The notes under the pieces are model-generated. The model was not told the DNA's origin. It saw only the letters and a list, made by a program, of their open reading frames with translations, and made no database searches. Below, one piece after another: positions 32,541 to 41,367 of a stretch of 64,000 nt of DNA. How positions within the stretch are numbered: the stretch's first letter is position 1; every line of letters begins with the position of its first letter. This stretch comes from Endobacterium cereale (GTDB lineage Bacteria; Pseudomonadota; Alphaproteobacteria; Rhizobiales; Rhizobiaceae), in contig NZ_WIXI01000051.1 in NCBI RefSeq assembly GCF_009617585.1, positions 62,001-126,000 of the forward strand, in the 5' to 3' direction. A program made the translations under genes and the position numbers.

Positions 32541-32962
32541 TGTATTACGTCGATACATCAGCATTGATTGCCCTTCTCGTTGGTGAACCGACAGTCGACA
32601 TCGTGTCGAGATGGATGGCCCATCACCGAGACGAACGCCTTTTCATCAGCGAATGGACTTACACAGAATTTTCCTCTGCCCTGTCTGTGAAAGCTCGTGT
32701 CGAAAAAATTTCGCCCTCATTGAGAAAGCTCGCTTTGGGCGGCTTCCTTCAGATGGCCAATAACTCACTTGAAGTGGCGCCAGTCTTCTCCCGCGATTTT
32801 AAGACGGCAGCCCATCTCGCAGATCACATTGAACTCGGCCTCCGCTCCGGCGACGCCCTCCATCTGGCTGTCGCAATGGAGCTGGATGCGGGGATCGTCA
32901 CCCTCGACAAACGCTTCGCCACCGCCGCCCAAACCCTTGGCGCCCGCTGCACGCTTCTCTGA
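32540..32962 (+). CDS. VapC-type PIN-domain toxin
   Basis: 140 residues. The PIN nuclease acids are visible: D5 (MYYVDTSAL), E43 (TYTEFSSAL), D105 (RSGDALHLA) and D123 (VTLDKRF). The enzyme would cleave RNA with Mg2+; VapC toxins typically attack tRNA or rRNA. It is held by the preceding Phd-like antitoxin. Convergent with rpoD. Confidence 0.93.
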   Translation: MYYVDTSALIALLVGEPTVDIVSRWMAHHRDERLFISEWTYTEFSSALSVKARVEKISPSLRKLALGGFLQMANNSLEVAPVFSRDFKTAAHLADHIELGLRSGDALHLAVAMELDAGIVTLDKRFATAAQTLGARCTLL

Positions 32963-32984
32963 CCGCACCAACCAAACAGTCAAA

Positions 32985-33017
32985 GAAAAACCCGGCCAAC
33001 CTTGCGGTGGACCGGGT
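32985..33017 (-). terminator. rpoD terminator
   Basis: Minus strand: ACCCGG (33017-33012) and CCGGGT (32995-32990), with further pairing inside (CCACCGCAAGGTTGG), then TTTTTC. It lies 28 bp past the rpoD stop. Confidence 0.85.
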
Positions 33018-33045
33018 CCCTTGATCTCTTTGTCCTGCCAGCCGA

Positions 33046-35094
33046 TCAGCTGTCGAGGAACGAGCGCAGCTTGCGCGAGCGGCTCGGGTGCTTCAGCTTG
33101 CGCAGCGCCTTCGCTTCGATCTGACGGATGCGCTCGCGGGTCACCGAGAACTGCTGGCCGACTTCTTCGAGCGTGTGGTCGGTGTTCATGCCGATGCCGA
33201 AACGCATGCGCAGAACGCGTTCTTCACGCGGCGTCAGCGAAGCCAGAACACGCGTCGTCGTTTCGCGCAGGTTCGCCTGAATGGCGGCATCGATCGGCAG
33301 AAGCGCGTTCTTGTCCTCGATGAAGTCACCGAGATGCGAATCTTCTTCGTCACCCACCGGGGTTTCGAGCGAGATCGGCTCCTTGGCGATCTTCAGGACC
33401 TTGCGGACCTTTTCAAGCGGCATGGCCAGTTTTTCAGCCAGCTCTTCCGGGGTCGGCTCGCGGCCGATCTCGTGCAGCATCTGGCGCGATGTGCGAACGA
33501 TCTTGTTGATCGTTTCGATCATGTGCACCGGAATACGGATCGTGCGGGCCTGGTCGGCGATCGAACGGGTGATCGCCTGACGGATCCACCAAGTCGCATA
33601 GGTCGAGAACTTGTAACCGCGGCGGTATTCGAACTTGTCGACAGCCTTCATCAGGCCGATATTGCCTTCCTGAATGAGGTCGAGGAACTGCAGACCGCGG
33701 TTCGTGTACTTCTTGGCGATGGAAATGACGAGACGAAGGTTCGCTTCGACCATTTCTTTCTTGGCGATACGCGCTTCGCGTTCGCCCTTCTGCACCATCG
33801 ACACGATACGGCGGAATTCCGAGATCGAAATACCGGTTTCCGTTGCGAGATTCTGGATCTCCTGACGGATGTCGCGGATCGTGCTGTTTTCGGCCTTGGC
33901 GAATTCCTTCCAGCCGCGGGCGGCAAGGTTTCCGATCGATTGCATCCAGTGCGGATCGAGCTCGGCACCCTGATACTGCTCGAGGAAGCTATCACGCTTG
34001 ACGCCGTAGGATTCGGCCAGACGCAGCAGTTTGCCTTCGTTCTGCATCAGACGCTTGGAAATGTCGTAAAGCTGCTCGACGAGGCTGTCGACGCGGTTCT
34101 GGTTCAGCGACAGCGACTTGACGGCCGTGATCAGCTGATCCTTGAGTTCCTTGTAACGACGCTCCTGGCCGGAAGAAAGCGTGCCGGTGCAGGAAAGGCG
34201 TGCCTCGACCTGCTGATCCTGCAGCTTGCGCAGCTTCTTGTAAACGTCGGCAATGATGTCGAGCGTTTCCATGACCTGCGGACGCAGTTCCGCTTCCATG
34301 GCCGCCAGAGACAGGCTCGACTCGTCGTCGTCCTCTTCCTCTTCCTCGAGCGGCATATCACCGCCGACGGCAGTGATGTCGTCGTCATTGGCAGGATTGC
34401 GCGCCCGACGCGTCTTTTCCTTCTCTTCGGCAGCCTTGCGGTCGGCCTCGATCTTTTCCGGGCTCTGGAACTGCGGCGCAGCCTTGGCTTCCGGACCCGA
34501 ATAGGTCGTTTCGAGGTCGATGATCTCGCGCAGAAGCGTCGTGCCTTCGTTGAGTTCGTCGCGCCAGATGATCAGCGCCTGGAACGTCAACGGGCTCTCA
34601 CAGAGACCGGAAATCATCGTCTCGCGGCCGGCTTCGATGCGCTTCGCGATGGCGATTTCGCCTTCGCGCGACAGAAGCTCTACCGAACCCATTTCGCGCA
34701 GATACATGCGCACCGGGTCATCCGTCCGGTCGGTCGGCTCTTTCTTCTTCGCGGTCGCGACGGCCGTGCCGGCGGACGGCGCAAGTTCGCCGCCTTCGCT
34801 TTCGGAATCGTCGTCACTGTCGTCGTCGGCTTCGGCCTTCTCTTCGGCCTCTTCGTCCTCGACAACGTTGATGCCCATGTCGGAGAGCATCGACATGACG
34901 TCTTCGATCTGCTCGGACGTCACTTCTTCGGAAGGAAGCACCGAGTTCAGCTCGTCCATGGTCACATAGCCGCGCTTCTTGGCGGCCTTGATCATTTTCT
35001 TGACCGCGTCATCGGAAAGATCGAGAAGCGGACCATCCGTAGCGCCTTCGCGTTCGGTTTCTGCTTCTTCGTTTTCTTTGACTTTAGTTGCCAT
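33046..35094 (-). CDS. rpoD: Primary sigma factor sigma-70 (RpoD/SigA)
   Basis: 682 residues. Region 1.1 appears at about 25-85 (MIKAAKKRGYVTMDELNSVLPSEEVTSEQIEDVMSMLSDMGINV), followed by an acidic spacer. Region 2 reads ANLRLVISIAKKYTNRGLQFLDLIQEGNIGLMKAVDKFEYRRGYKFSTYATWWIRQAI. Region 4 ends with VTRERIRQIEAKALRKLKHPSRSRKLRSFLD. It directs RNA polymerase to housekeeping promoters. The length is typical of rhizobial RpoD. It lies downstream of dnaG, as in many bacteria, separated by a 423-bp gap that probably holds its own promoter. Confidence 0.98.
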   Translation of the reverse strand: MATKVKENEEAETEREGATDGPLLDLSDDAVKKMIKAAKKRGYVTMDELNSVLPSEEVTSEQIEDVMSMLSDMGINVVEDEEAEEKAEADDDSDDDSESEGGELAPSAGTAVATAKKKEPTDRTDDPVRMYLREMGSVELLSREGEIAIAKRIEAGRETMISGLCESPLTFQALIIWRDELNEGTTLLREIIDLETTYSGPEAKAAPQFQSPEKIEADRKAAEEKEKTRRARNPANDDDITAVGGDMPLEEEEEDDDESSLSLAAMEAELRPQVMETLDIIADVYKKLRKLQDQQVEARLSCTGTLSSGQERRYKELKDQLITAVKSLSLNQNRVDSLVEQLYDISKRLMQNEGKLLRLAESYGVKRDSFLEQYQGAELDPHWMQSIGNLAARGWKEFAKAENSTIRDIRQEIQNLATETGISISEFRRIVSMVQKGEREARIAKKEMVEANLRLVISIAKKYTNRGLQFLDLIQEGNIGLMKAVDKFEYRRGYKFSTYATWWIRQAITRSIADQARTIRIPVHMIETINKIVRTSRQMLHEIGREPTPEELAEKLAMPLEKVRKVLKIAKEPISLETPVGDEEDSHLGDFIEDKNALLPIDAAIQANLRETTTRVLASLTPREERVLRMRFGIGMNTDHTLEEVGQQFSVTRERIRQIEAKALRKLKHPSRSRKLRSFLDS

Positions 35095-35517
35095 TTAATT
35101 CGTCGCTTTCCCTGGACGCCATTCCGTCGCGGTTATCGGGGTATGCCTGTTACGGGTGATTTGCCACCCGCCGCCGCGAATCGCAATCACTCACCTAACC
35201 GACTGACCTTTAATTCGTGCTTAACCACGCCGTCGGCGTTCGCCATAAAGGATCGATTGACCATCGGAGCCCCGCTCATGGTTCCTTGGCCTGTCCGATC
35301 CATCCACCTAATTCTGCCTGAAACGGTGATTCCCACAAAATTCCTTCCCGTCAAGCTCTTCCCGGAAAATACCCACTGAATTCGGGCTTTAAACAGAAAA
35401 AGTTGAGAGTGCTGGGTACGCGGGTTAAAGAGCCCTATCACTACGTCCGGCTGATATGTAGGCAGGCTATCATCAAAGACAAGCCTCACAAACGTACAAA
35501 ACAACCGGCGCTTTTAT
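35095..35517. other. 423-bp gap between dnaG and rpoD
   Basis: No supported gene. A 105-residue open frame on the minus strand has no recognisable features or ribosome site. The stretch presumably contains the rpoD promoter and leader, but no promoter stands out well enough to mark. Confidence 0.5.
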
Positions 35518-37521
35518 TCAGCCGTGTCCGACAGCCGCCCCCTTTATACGTCCCGACATCACGCCGAAACCATCGATGATCGCTTCCTGGTTCTCAAGAC
35601 GCAGAATTTCGTTGTGAACTTCCGACAATGCACGCAGCAGCGCATCGCCGCGCTCCGGTTCATCACCCGGCGTTTCGGCAATCTCCCGCTCCAGCTCGAT
35701 CTTCTGCCAGCGCAACTCCTTGTTGCGCAGATAGAGCGCCAGCGTCTGCATATAAGCCTGCAGGGCGTCCTGCATGTCCGCCTCTTCCGTCGCGGTCCAC
35801 AGGCGCGCGTTGCGCACCTGCACGGTCATCGACTTCAGGAGATCGGCAAAACCATTCTCTTCCAGCTGCTCACGCACGAGTGCAGGTGTCGCTCGCGTGC
35901 CGGCCTTGGTGATGATGGCCAGCACACAGGCCCAGAACCGCTGCAGATCGCGGTTTTCGAACTCGACCGTGGAAACATCGTCATACTGATCGAGCAGCAG
36001 CAGCGGATGATTGACAACTGTCAGCGCCAGCACGACCTCGCGAAGCGCCGGAAGCTCCAGATGGCCGCGCACGAGGCCGGACTTCGCCAGCCGGTCGGAG
36101 ACGGCCACGCTGCCGCGAAACTCGCCACGCCCCTGTTGCTGGCCACCGCGAAAATTCTGACGACCGCCGCCACCGCCCCTGCCCGGCTCGAAACCGCCGC
36201 GACGCTCGGAGCCACGGAACAGCCCGTTCAACTGCTCGCGCATATGCTGCTGGTAATAACGGCGGACATTTTCGTCAGCGATGACTGAGACGATCTGCTT
36301 CAATCGCGCCTCAAGCTCGGCTCGCCGCTCGGGCGTATCGAACGTGGCACCAACTGATTCGCGTTGCCAGATCATCGTGGCGAGCGGCTTTGCATCGGCC
36401 AGAACGCGGTCGAACGGCGCGCGCCCGTCCTGCTTGACCAGATCGTCCGGGTCTTTGCCATCCGGCAACATGGCAAACCGCACGGAGCGGCCAGGCTTGA
36501 TATGTGGCAGAGCCAGATCGGCGGCACGGTTTGCGGCACGGATACCGGCGCCGTCACCATCGAAGCAGAGGATAGGCTGCGGCGTCATCCGCCACATCAG
36601 CTCAAGCTGGTTTTCGGTGAGCGCCGTACCGAGCGGCGCCACGGCATTTTCGACACCGGCCTGATGCAGCGCGATGACGTCCATATAGCCTTCGACGGCA
36701 ATCACGTCGCCCGGCTCGGAGCGTCCGGCCTGACGCCCGGCCATCTGCGCCGACTGGCGGGCGCGGGCATGATTATAAAGCACGCTGCCCTTGTGAAAGA
36801 GTTCGGTCTCGGGCGAGTTCATGTATTTGGCCGGTGCATCCGGCGCCATGGCGCGGCCACCGAAGGCGATCACCTTTTCCCGAACCGACAGGATCGGAAA
36901 CATGATGCGATCGCGGAAATAGTCGTAGGAAACAGAAATACCCTCGCCATGGCGCACCAGACCGCAGGCCTCGATCTGATCCTTCGGCACGCCCTTATTG
37001 GCGAGATGCTCCTTCAGCGCATTGCGGCTGTCGGCAGCAAAACCCAGACGAAAGGTCTCGATGGTTTTTGCCGTCAGGCCACGATCGCGCAGATAGGCGC
37101 GGGCCTTGGCGCCGATCGGGGCGTGCAGCTGCTCCTGAAAGAACAGGGTCGCCATTTCCATGACGTCCTGAAGCGTGGTGCGTTGCTGGTCACGCTTTTG
37201 CGCCTGCGGATCCGGTGCGGGCATGGAAATGCCGGCCATGTCGGCGATCTGCTGCACGGCCTCGGGAAAGTTCAGGCCTTCCAGCTCGGTCATGAAACGG
37301 AAATGGTCACCGGACACGCCACAGCCGAAACAGTGATAACGGCCCTTGCGGTCTTCGCAGTGAAAACTCGGGCTCTTTTCACCATGGAACGGGCAGCAGG
37401 CCCAATAATCGCCGCGCGACACATTGGTCTTCTTGCGATCCCACGTGACGCGTCGTCCGATCACCGAAGAGATCGGCACACGGTCACGGATTTCATCAAG
37501 AAAGGTATCGGAAAAGCGCAT
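35518..37521 (-). CDS. dnaG: DNA primase
   Basis: 667 residues; the ATG at 37521 has GAGGTG before it and gives MRFSDTFLDEIRDRVPI, the expected DnaG start. The zinc-binding domain shows CCPFHGEKSPSFHCEDRKGRYHCFGCGVSGD at about 40-72. The TOPRIM core carries VIAVEGYMDVIALHQAGVENAVAPLGTALT, with the later DGDGAG motif. The C-terminal part contains a Gly/Arg/Gln-rich linker (GGGGGRQNFRGGQQQGRG) before the DnaB-interacting helical domain. It makes RNA primers for replication. Confidence 0.98.
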   Translation of the reverse strand: MRFSDTFLDEIRDRVPISSVIGRRVTWDRKKTNVSRGDYWACCPFHGEKSPSFHCEDRKGRYHCFGCGVSGDHFRFMTELEGLNFPEAVQQIADMAGISMPAPDPQAQKRDQQRTTLQDVMEMATLFFQEQLHAPIGAKARAYLRDRGLTAKTIETFRLGFAADSRNALKEHLANKGVPKDQIEACGLVRHGEGISVSYDYFRDRIMFPILSVREKVIAFGGRAMAPDAPAKYMNSPETELFHKGSVLYNHARARQSAQMAGRQAGRSEPGDVIAVEGYMDVIALHQAGVENAVAPLGTALTENQLELMWRMTPQPILCFDGDGAGIRAANRAADLALPHIKPGRSVRFAMLPDGKDPDDLVKQDGRAPFDRVLADAKPLATMIWQRESVGATFDTPERRAELEARLKQIVSVIADENVRRYYQQHMREQLNGLFRGSERRGGFEPGRGGGGGRQNFRGGQQQGRGEFRGSVAVSDRLAKSGLVRGHLELPALREVVLALTVVNHPLLLLDQYDDVSTVEFENRDLQRFWACVLAIITKAGTRATPALVREQLEENGFADLLKSMTVQVRNARLWTATEEADMQDALQAYMQTLALYLRNKELRWQKIELEREIAETPGDEPERGDALLRALSEVHNEILRLENQEAIIDGFGVMSGRIKGAAVGHG

Positions 37522-37659
37522 TGTCACCTCGGAGCCTGTTTCCATATAAGCGCGATATTGCTCTGGCGCCATTCAAATGCCGGGTGATACCCGCAATTCA
37601 CAGGGCCTATGTCTGACCACCGTCTTTCAAACGTCCCGGCCCACCTTGGAATTTCACAT

Positions 37660-38052
37660 ATGAACAAGCGCACCCTGCTTTACGTCGCCCTCATGGTCTC
37701 GCTCATGATCGGTGCGATCATCGATGCCTATATATTTGCCTACAACGAACGCTTGCTGATCCTCAACGACATAACCCAGATGATCCTCATCATAACATTC
37801 TTCGCTCTATGGGAGATCGAGGACGCAAAAATGCGCGACGTACCGTACAAGCGCAGCGCGCGCATATTGACGGTTCTGTTCGCGCCGCTCGGTCTGCTTG
37901 TCTACTGCTTGCAATCTAGACGGCCGCTTCCAGCCGTCATTCTTTACGTCGGCTTTATGATCGGCGTGGTGGCAGCAATTGGTGTGGGATCGGTCATCGG
38001 AGAATTGCTCGTCACCGGATCTCTCGAAAGGCTGTATTCATCGGAAGGATAG
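37660..38052 (+). CDS. Small four-helix membrane protein of unknown function
   Basis: 130 residues from MNKRTLLYVALMV; an in-frame ATG at 37609 would add 17 residues with no membrane signal. Hydrophobic segments lie at about 5-25, 35-52, 70-85 and 93-115. A polar stretch (WEIEDAKMRDVPYKRSARI) links the second and third. I do not recognise the family. It is divergent from dnaG and alone in its transcription unit. Confidence 0.7.
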   Translation: MNKRTLLYVALMVSLMIGAIIDAYIFAYNERLLILNDITQMILIITFFALWEIEDAKMRDVPYKRSARILTVLFAPLGLLVYCLQSRRPLPAVILYVGFMIGVVAAIGVGSVIGELLVTGSLERLYSSEG

Positions 38053-38159
38053 CACCGGCGATACGAACCATCAGCGTCTGCCGTTGATCGTGGTTTGGGC
38101 AAATTTACGGCAACTTCGCCCCTCCCAAAATTATATTTTTGTAATTTGAAAAACGCTCT

Positions 38160-38384
38160 CGGCCAAAGCAATCTTTACGCAGGTCAGGAAGCGTCAGCGG
38201 CTCCGCAAAAATGTTGACGATGCACCACGCAACCGGGTGCAAGCTTCCTTCGCTCTTCGGGTGGATGCGTCGCTATCAGGGTGGCGTTGCCGCCTACCTC
38301 GCCGGCGGCAAGTCCGCAGTTGGCCGGCGGGACGGATGAAGAGCAAAAAGGCCGGGGTCCGTGATCGGATCCCGGCCTTTTTCT
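38160..38384 (+). ncRNA. Candidate structured RNA ending at a strong terminator
   Basis: No supported gene lies between 38053 and 38990. Within this part I see nested inverted arms: GGAAGC/GCTTCC (38187-38192 and 38243-38248), GCACC/GGTGC (38222-38240) and GCCGCC/GGCGGC (38289-38309), followed by a near-perfect terminator. The strand is not certain, because the terminator works both ways. It matches no RNA family I can name. It could also be just a long 3' region of the preceding membrane-protein gene. Confidence 0.3.
38344..38382. terminator. Bidirectional rho-independent terminator
   Basis: AAAAAGGCCGGG (38344-38355) pairs with CCCGGCCTTTTT (38371-38382 region), with further pairing of GTCC/GGAT inside. 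A-tract on one side and T-tract on the other make it functional on both strands. Confidence 0.88.
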
Positions 38385-38567
38385 TTGTGTCGTAGACGAC
38401 ATGCATGCGCGTCCTGCTTCATTCACAAAACGGCAAACAATGTCGCAAACAGAGCATTTTCTACCCGAGCCGACCCCATCCGTGCCAATAAAATCAATGC
38501 CTTGCCTTCAATTTCATCCACGCCTTTTCAGGCCGTGCGAAACTTTTCTCGTTCCATCGTGGATACA

Positions 38568-38917
38568 CCGGGAGGCGTCCCGGCGAGTTGGAGCCGGCGC
38601 TGATGTTGGAGAAAAGACGTAAGTCTCCAGCATCGGGGTTCGCGGAAACTGGTTCCCCTCCGGCGACACGGGGGAAACGGCAAGGTGGTCAAAAACCGAA
38701 CCGTTTCTGAAGCCCGAAAGAGCGCGCCGGGCGTGCCTGTGCGGCACACATGATCGCCGGTCGGTGGCAAATCACCGGGATGGCTTTTGCAGAGGGACCG
38801 AAGTCGCGGGCAAAAAAACCGTCGAACGGGGCACTGAGAGGTGTCAATTACTCACTAAATTACGAGGCAGCTTTCAGCGCCCCGACCACATGACCCGCAA
38901 AACGGCGGGAGTTTTTT
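38568..38917 (+). ncRNA. Candidate novel structured RNA with its own terminator
   Basis: A gene-free, G+C-rich stretch full of local hairpins: CCGGGA-GGCG-TCCCGG (38568-38583), an up-to-13-bp stem at 38600-38612/38624-38636, GTGCC-TGTGC-GGCAC (38733-38747) and CGGTG/CACCG (38762-38777). A long-range GGGGC...GCCCC pairing encloses the last part near 38829-38884. It finishes with a plus-strand terminator at 38894-38917. It lacks the signatures of RNase P RNA, tmRNA, 6S RNA and SRP RNA. The 5' end and function are unknown. Confidence 0.45.
38894..38917 (+). terminator. Plus-strand rho-independent terminator
   Basis: CCCGC (38894-38898) and GCGGG (38905-38909) close a 6-nt loop, then A-G and six T. 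No plus-strand gene precedes it after 38384, which is the main argument for an RNA transcript here. Confidence 0.8.
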
Positions 38918-38990
38918 GAAAATCCAATATCGCCAAGGGATGACTCTGCCCTGTTTCCGGAGCGGTTCCCCGCTCCGGCTGACATGCTGC

Positions 38991-39443
38991 TTAGCCGAGC
39001 TGCGCCTTGATGGTGCCCGATGCCTTGCCAAAGTCCATCTGGCCGGCATAACGCTCGCGCAGCGCCGCCATCACCTTGCCCATGTCCTTGATGCCGGAAG
39101 CGCCAATCTCGGCGATGATGCCGGCGATGATGTCCGAAACCTTATCGTCAGAAAGCTGTTCCGGCATGAAGGTCTTGATGACGGCGATTTCCTCGCGTTC
39201 CTGCGTGGCCAGTTCGCCGCGGCCGGCTTCGTCGTAGATCTTGGCCGATTCTTCACGCTGCTTGACCAGTTTCTGCAGGATCTGCAGGATTTCGTCTTCG
39301 CTGGTCTCGTCCTTGCCGGTACCGCGATTGGCGATATCGCGATCCTTGATGGCGGCCTGGATCAGGCGCACGGTCGAAAGGCGGCGCGTGTCCTTGGCCT
39401 TCATCGCTTCCTTCATGGCGGTGGAAAGCGTTTCGCGGATCAT
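38991..39443 (-). CDS. GatB/YqeY domain protein
   Basis: 150 residues from MIRETLSTAMKEAMKAKD, with TAAGGAGTG before the ATG. It is a stand-alone YqeY protein: TRRLSTVRLIQAAIKDRDIA, EILQILQKLVKQREESAKIY and the C-terminal MGKVMAALRERYAGQMDFGKASGTIKAQLG are typical. It resembles the tRNA-binding tail of GatB and may take part in tRNA-dependent amidation; the actual role is not settled. It is divergent from carA. Confidence 0.95.
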   Translation of the reverse strand: MIRETLSTAMKEAMKAKDTRRLSTVRLIQAAIKDRDIANRGTGKDETSEDEILQILQKLVKQREESAKIYDEAGRGELATQEREEIAVIKTFMPEQLSDDKVSDIIAGIIAEIGASGIKDMGKVMAALRERYAGQMDFGKASGTIKAQLG

Positions 39444-39723
39444 GATCTCACTCCTTAAAAGCCGTTTTCGGCCCAATATAATAATGTAACGCGTACATAG
39501 ACGAGGCAAACCGCCCGTTCAATGAGATGGCAGCGGAATAAATACCGGATCGGGCCGTCCAGTCAGTTGACCACGCCCCCCGCCTCCGATATTTTCCCGC
39601 ACCTAGCACCCAATTGAACGAAGGTTTTCGCGCGAGCATTCGCGTGCCCTTCTCCTTGCGACCACTTTGATGGCCCTGCACTCTGCTAGAACCCTCTGGC
39701 GGACACGGGCGGAGACGAACCGA

Positions 39724-40929
39724 ATGACCGCGACAGCCCCATGGACGACCAGCAAACCCACCGCCCTTCTCGTGCTCGCTGACGGCACCGTCATCGAAGG
39801 CACCGGTATCGGCGCCACCGGCAAGGTGACGGCGGAAGTCTGCTTCAACACGGCGCTGACCGGTTACCAGGAAATCCTGACCGACCCGTCCTATCTCGGC
39901 CAGATCGTCACCTTCACCTTCCCGCATATCGGCAATATCGGTACCAATGACGAAGATATCGAAGACCTGACACCGGCAGCACGTCGCGGCGCCGTCGGCA
40001 CCATCTTCAAGGCAGACATCACCGAGCCGTCCAACTATCGCGCCGCCAAGCATCTCGATGCATGGCTGAAGGCACGCGGCGTCATCGGCCTGTCGGGCAT
40101 CGACACCCGCGCACTCACCGCCTGGATCCGCGAGAACGGCGCACCGAATGCCGTCATCGCGCACGACCCGAACGGCGTCTTCGACATCGAGGCGCTGAAG
40201 GCCGAAGCCAAGGCCTGGGGCGGCCTTGTCGGCCTCGACCTTGCCAAGGAAGCCACGTCCGGCCAGTCGTCGCAGTGGGCACAGACACCATGGGTCTGGA
40301 ACGAGGGTTTTGACGAACTCGATCCGGCCAACGCGAAATATCACGTCGTCTGCGTCGATTACGGTGTGAAGCGCAACATCCTGCGCCTGTTCGCCGGTCT
40401 CGACTGCAAGGTGACGGTGGTTCCGGCCAACACGTCCAGCGAAACCATTCTCGGCCTCAAGCCGGATGGCGTTTTCCTGTCCAACGGCCCGGGCGACCCG
40501 GCCGCCACCGGCGAATACGCCGTTCCGGTCATTCAGGACATCGTCAAATCCGGCCTGCCGACTTTTGGCATCTGCCTCGGTCACCAGATGCTGGGCCTCG
40601 CGCTCGGCGCCACCACCGAAAAGATGCATCAGGGCCATCACGGCGGCAACCACCCGGTCAAGGATCACACCACCGGCAAGGTTGAGATCGTTTCGATGAA
40701 CCACGGTTTTGCCGTCTCGTCCACATCGCTGCCTGAAGGCGTCGAGGAAACCCACATCTCGCTGTTCGACGGTTCGAACTGCGGCCTGCGCCTCGCCGGC
40801 AAGCCGGTCTTCTCCGTGCAGCATCACCCGGAAGCCTCGCCTGGCCCGCAGGACAGCCACTACCTCTTCCGCCGCTTCATCAACATGGTGCGCGAAAACA
40901 AGGGCGAACCTGCTCTCGCCGAGCGCTGA
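39724..40929 (+). CDS. carA: Carbamoyl-phosphate synthase small subunit
   Basis: 401 residues starting MTATAPWTTSKPTALLVLADG. The N-terminal half holds FNTALTGYQEILTDPSYLGQIVTFTFPHIGNIG. The class I glutamine amidotransferase half has the nucleophile in FGICLGHQM (C284) and the His/Glu pair in QHHPEASPG (H368, E370). It releases ammonia from glutamine and channels it to CarB for arginine and pyrimidine synthesis. carB lies about 7.9 kb downstream on the same strand, an unlinked arrangement known in rhizobia. A hairpin at 40982 ends the transcript. Confidence 0.98.
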   Translation: MTATAPWTTSKPTALLVLADGTVIEGTGIGATGKVTAEVCFNTALTGYQEILTDPSYLGQIVTFTFPHIGNIGTNDEDIEDLTPAARRGAVGTIFKADITEPSNYRAAKHLDAWLKARGVIGLSGIDTRALTAWIRENGAPNAVIAHDPNGVFDIEALKAEAKAWGGLVGLDLAKEATSGQSSQWAQTPWVWNEGFDELDPANAKYHVVCVDYGVKRNILRLFAGLDCKVTVVPANTSSETILGLKPDGVFLSNGPGDPAATGEYAVPVIQDIVKSGLPTFGICLGHQMLGLALGATTEKMHQGHHGGNHPVKDHTTGKVEIVSMNHGFAVSSTSLPEGVEETHISLFDGSNCGLRLAGKPVFSVQHHPEASPGPQDSHYLFRRFINMVRENKGEPALAER

Positions 40930-40951
40930 TCGGGCTCGAGAAAAAACAGAC

Positions 40952-40983
40952 TTGACCTCAACCATTGTTGAGGTTGCACTAAT
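40952..40983 (+). promoter_or_regulatory. SoxR-box promoter
   Basis: TTGACC (40952-40957) and ACTAAT (40978-40983) are separated by 20 bp containing the perfect dyad ACCTCAAC-CATT-GTTGAGGT (40955-40974). An overlong spacer with a CCTCAA/TTGAGG dyad is the hallmark of promoters activated by the redox sensor SoxR. It drives the monooxygenase-family gene at 41015. soxR is not in the window. Confidence 0.87.
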
Positions 40984-41014
40984 GCCTCTGTTCACACGAG
41001 CAGAGGCATTTTTC
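40982..41014 (+). terminator. carA terminator embedded in the next gene's leader
   Basis: ATGCCTCTG (40982-40990) pairs with CAGAGGCAT (41001-41009) and is followed by TTTTTC. It starts within the -10 of the SoxR promoter, and its right arm supplies the AGAGG ribosome site of the downstream gene. So the hairpin ends carA mRNA, while transcripts starting near 40990 contain only the right arm. Confidence 0.82.
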
Positions 41015-41347
41015 ATGCACGACAATCAAAAGCAGATCATCCGGGTCAACAGGTTCGCAGTTCCGTCCGATGGACGCGACGAGTTCATGGCACTGTTGGA
41101 AAGCACGCACGGCATCATCCGCAAACAATCCGGGGTGATCGACGAGATGATCCTCGAGCAGCAGGTCGCAACCGATCTTTTCAGCGTGCTGGCGATCATC
41201 CGGTTTGAAGGAGAGCATGTGCTGCAGCCGACCATTGCAGCGATCGCGCAGGCCGATCAGACAGCCGGCATCGATCGGCAGGGCCTGTCACGTCGGCTCG
41301 GCATCGAGGCCGATATCGGTTTCTATCGCCACGCCGGGCAGAATTGA
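41015..41347 (+). CDS. Antibiotic biosynthesis monooxygenase (ABM) family protein under SoxR
   Basis: 110 residues from MHDNQKQIIRVNRF; an in-frame ATG at 40982 overlaps the -10 element and is rejected. The fold is a dimeric alpha/beta barrel: VPSDGRDEFMALLESTHGIIRKQSGVIDEMILEQQ is typical of ABM/quinone-monooxygenase-like proteins. Such proteins may oxidise or bind quinones and other redox-active molecules. ABM genes are known members of SoxR regulons in Pseudomonas, in line with the promoter here. It likely protects against redox-cycling compounds. Confidence 0.85.
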   Translation: MHDNQKQIIRVNRFAVPSDGRDEFMALLESTHGIIRKQSGVIDEMILEQQVATDLFSVLAIIRFEGEHVLQPTIAAIAQADQTAGIDRQGLSRRLGIEADIGFYRHAGQN

Positions 41348-41367
41348 CGCCCGGCGCTGGCAACCAA

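Noticed and set aside
33088..35379. A 763-codon plus-strand open frame over rpoD
   Set aside because: Antisense to rpoD regions 1-4, with Phe/Arg/Leu-rich nonsense composition and no ribosome site.
35187..35504. A 105-codon frame in the dnaG-rpoD gap
   Set aside because: No ribosome site, no motif and no neighbours in support; likely part of the rpoD leader.
38514..38747. A 77-codon minus-strand frame in the structured stretch
   Set aside because: It covers perfect hairpins and has no ribosome site; RNA structure explains the sequence better.
39448..41025. A 525-codon minus-strand open frame over carA
   Set aside because: Shadow of carA; composition and lack of any motif argue against a gene.
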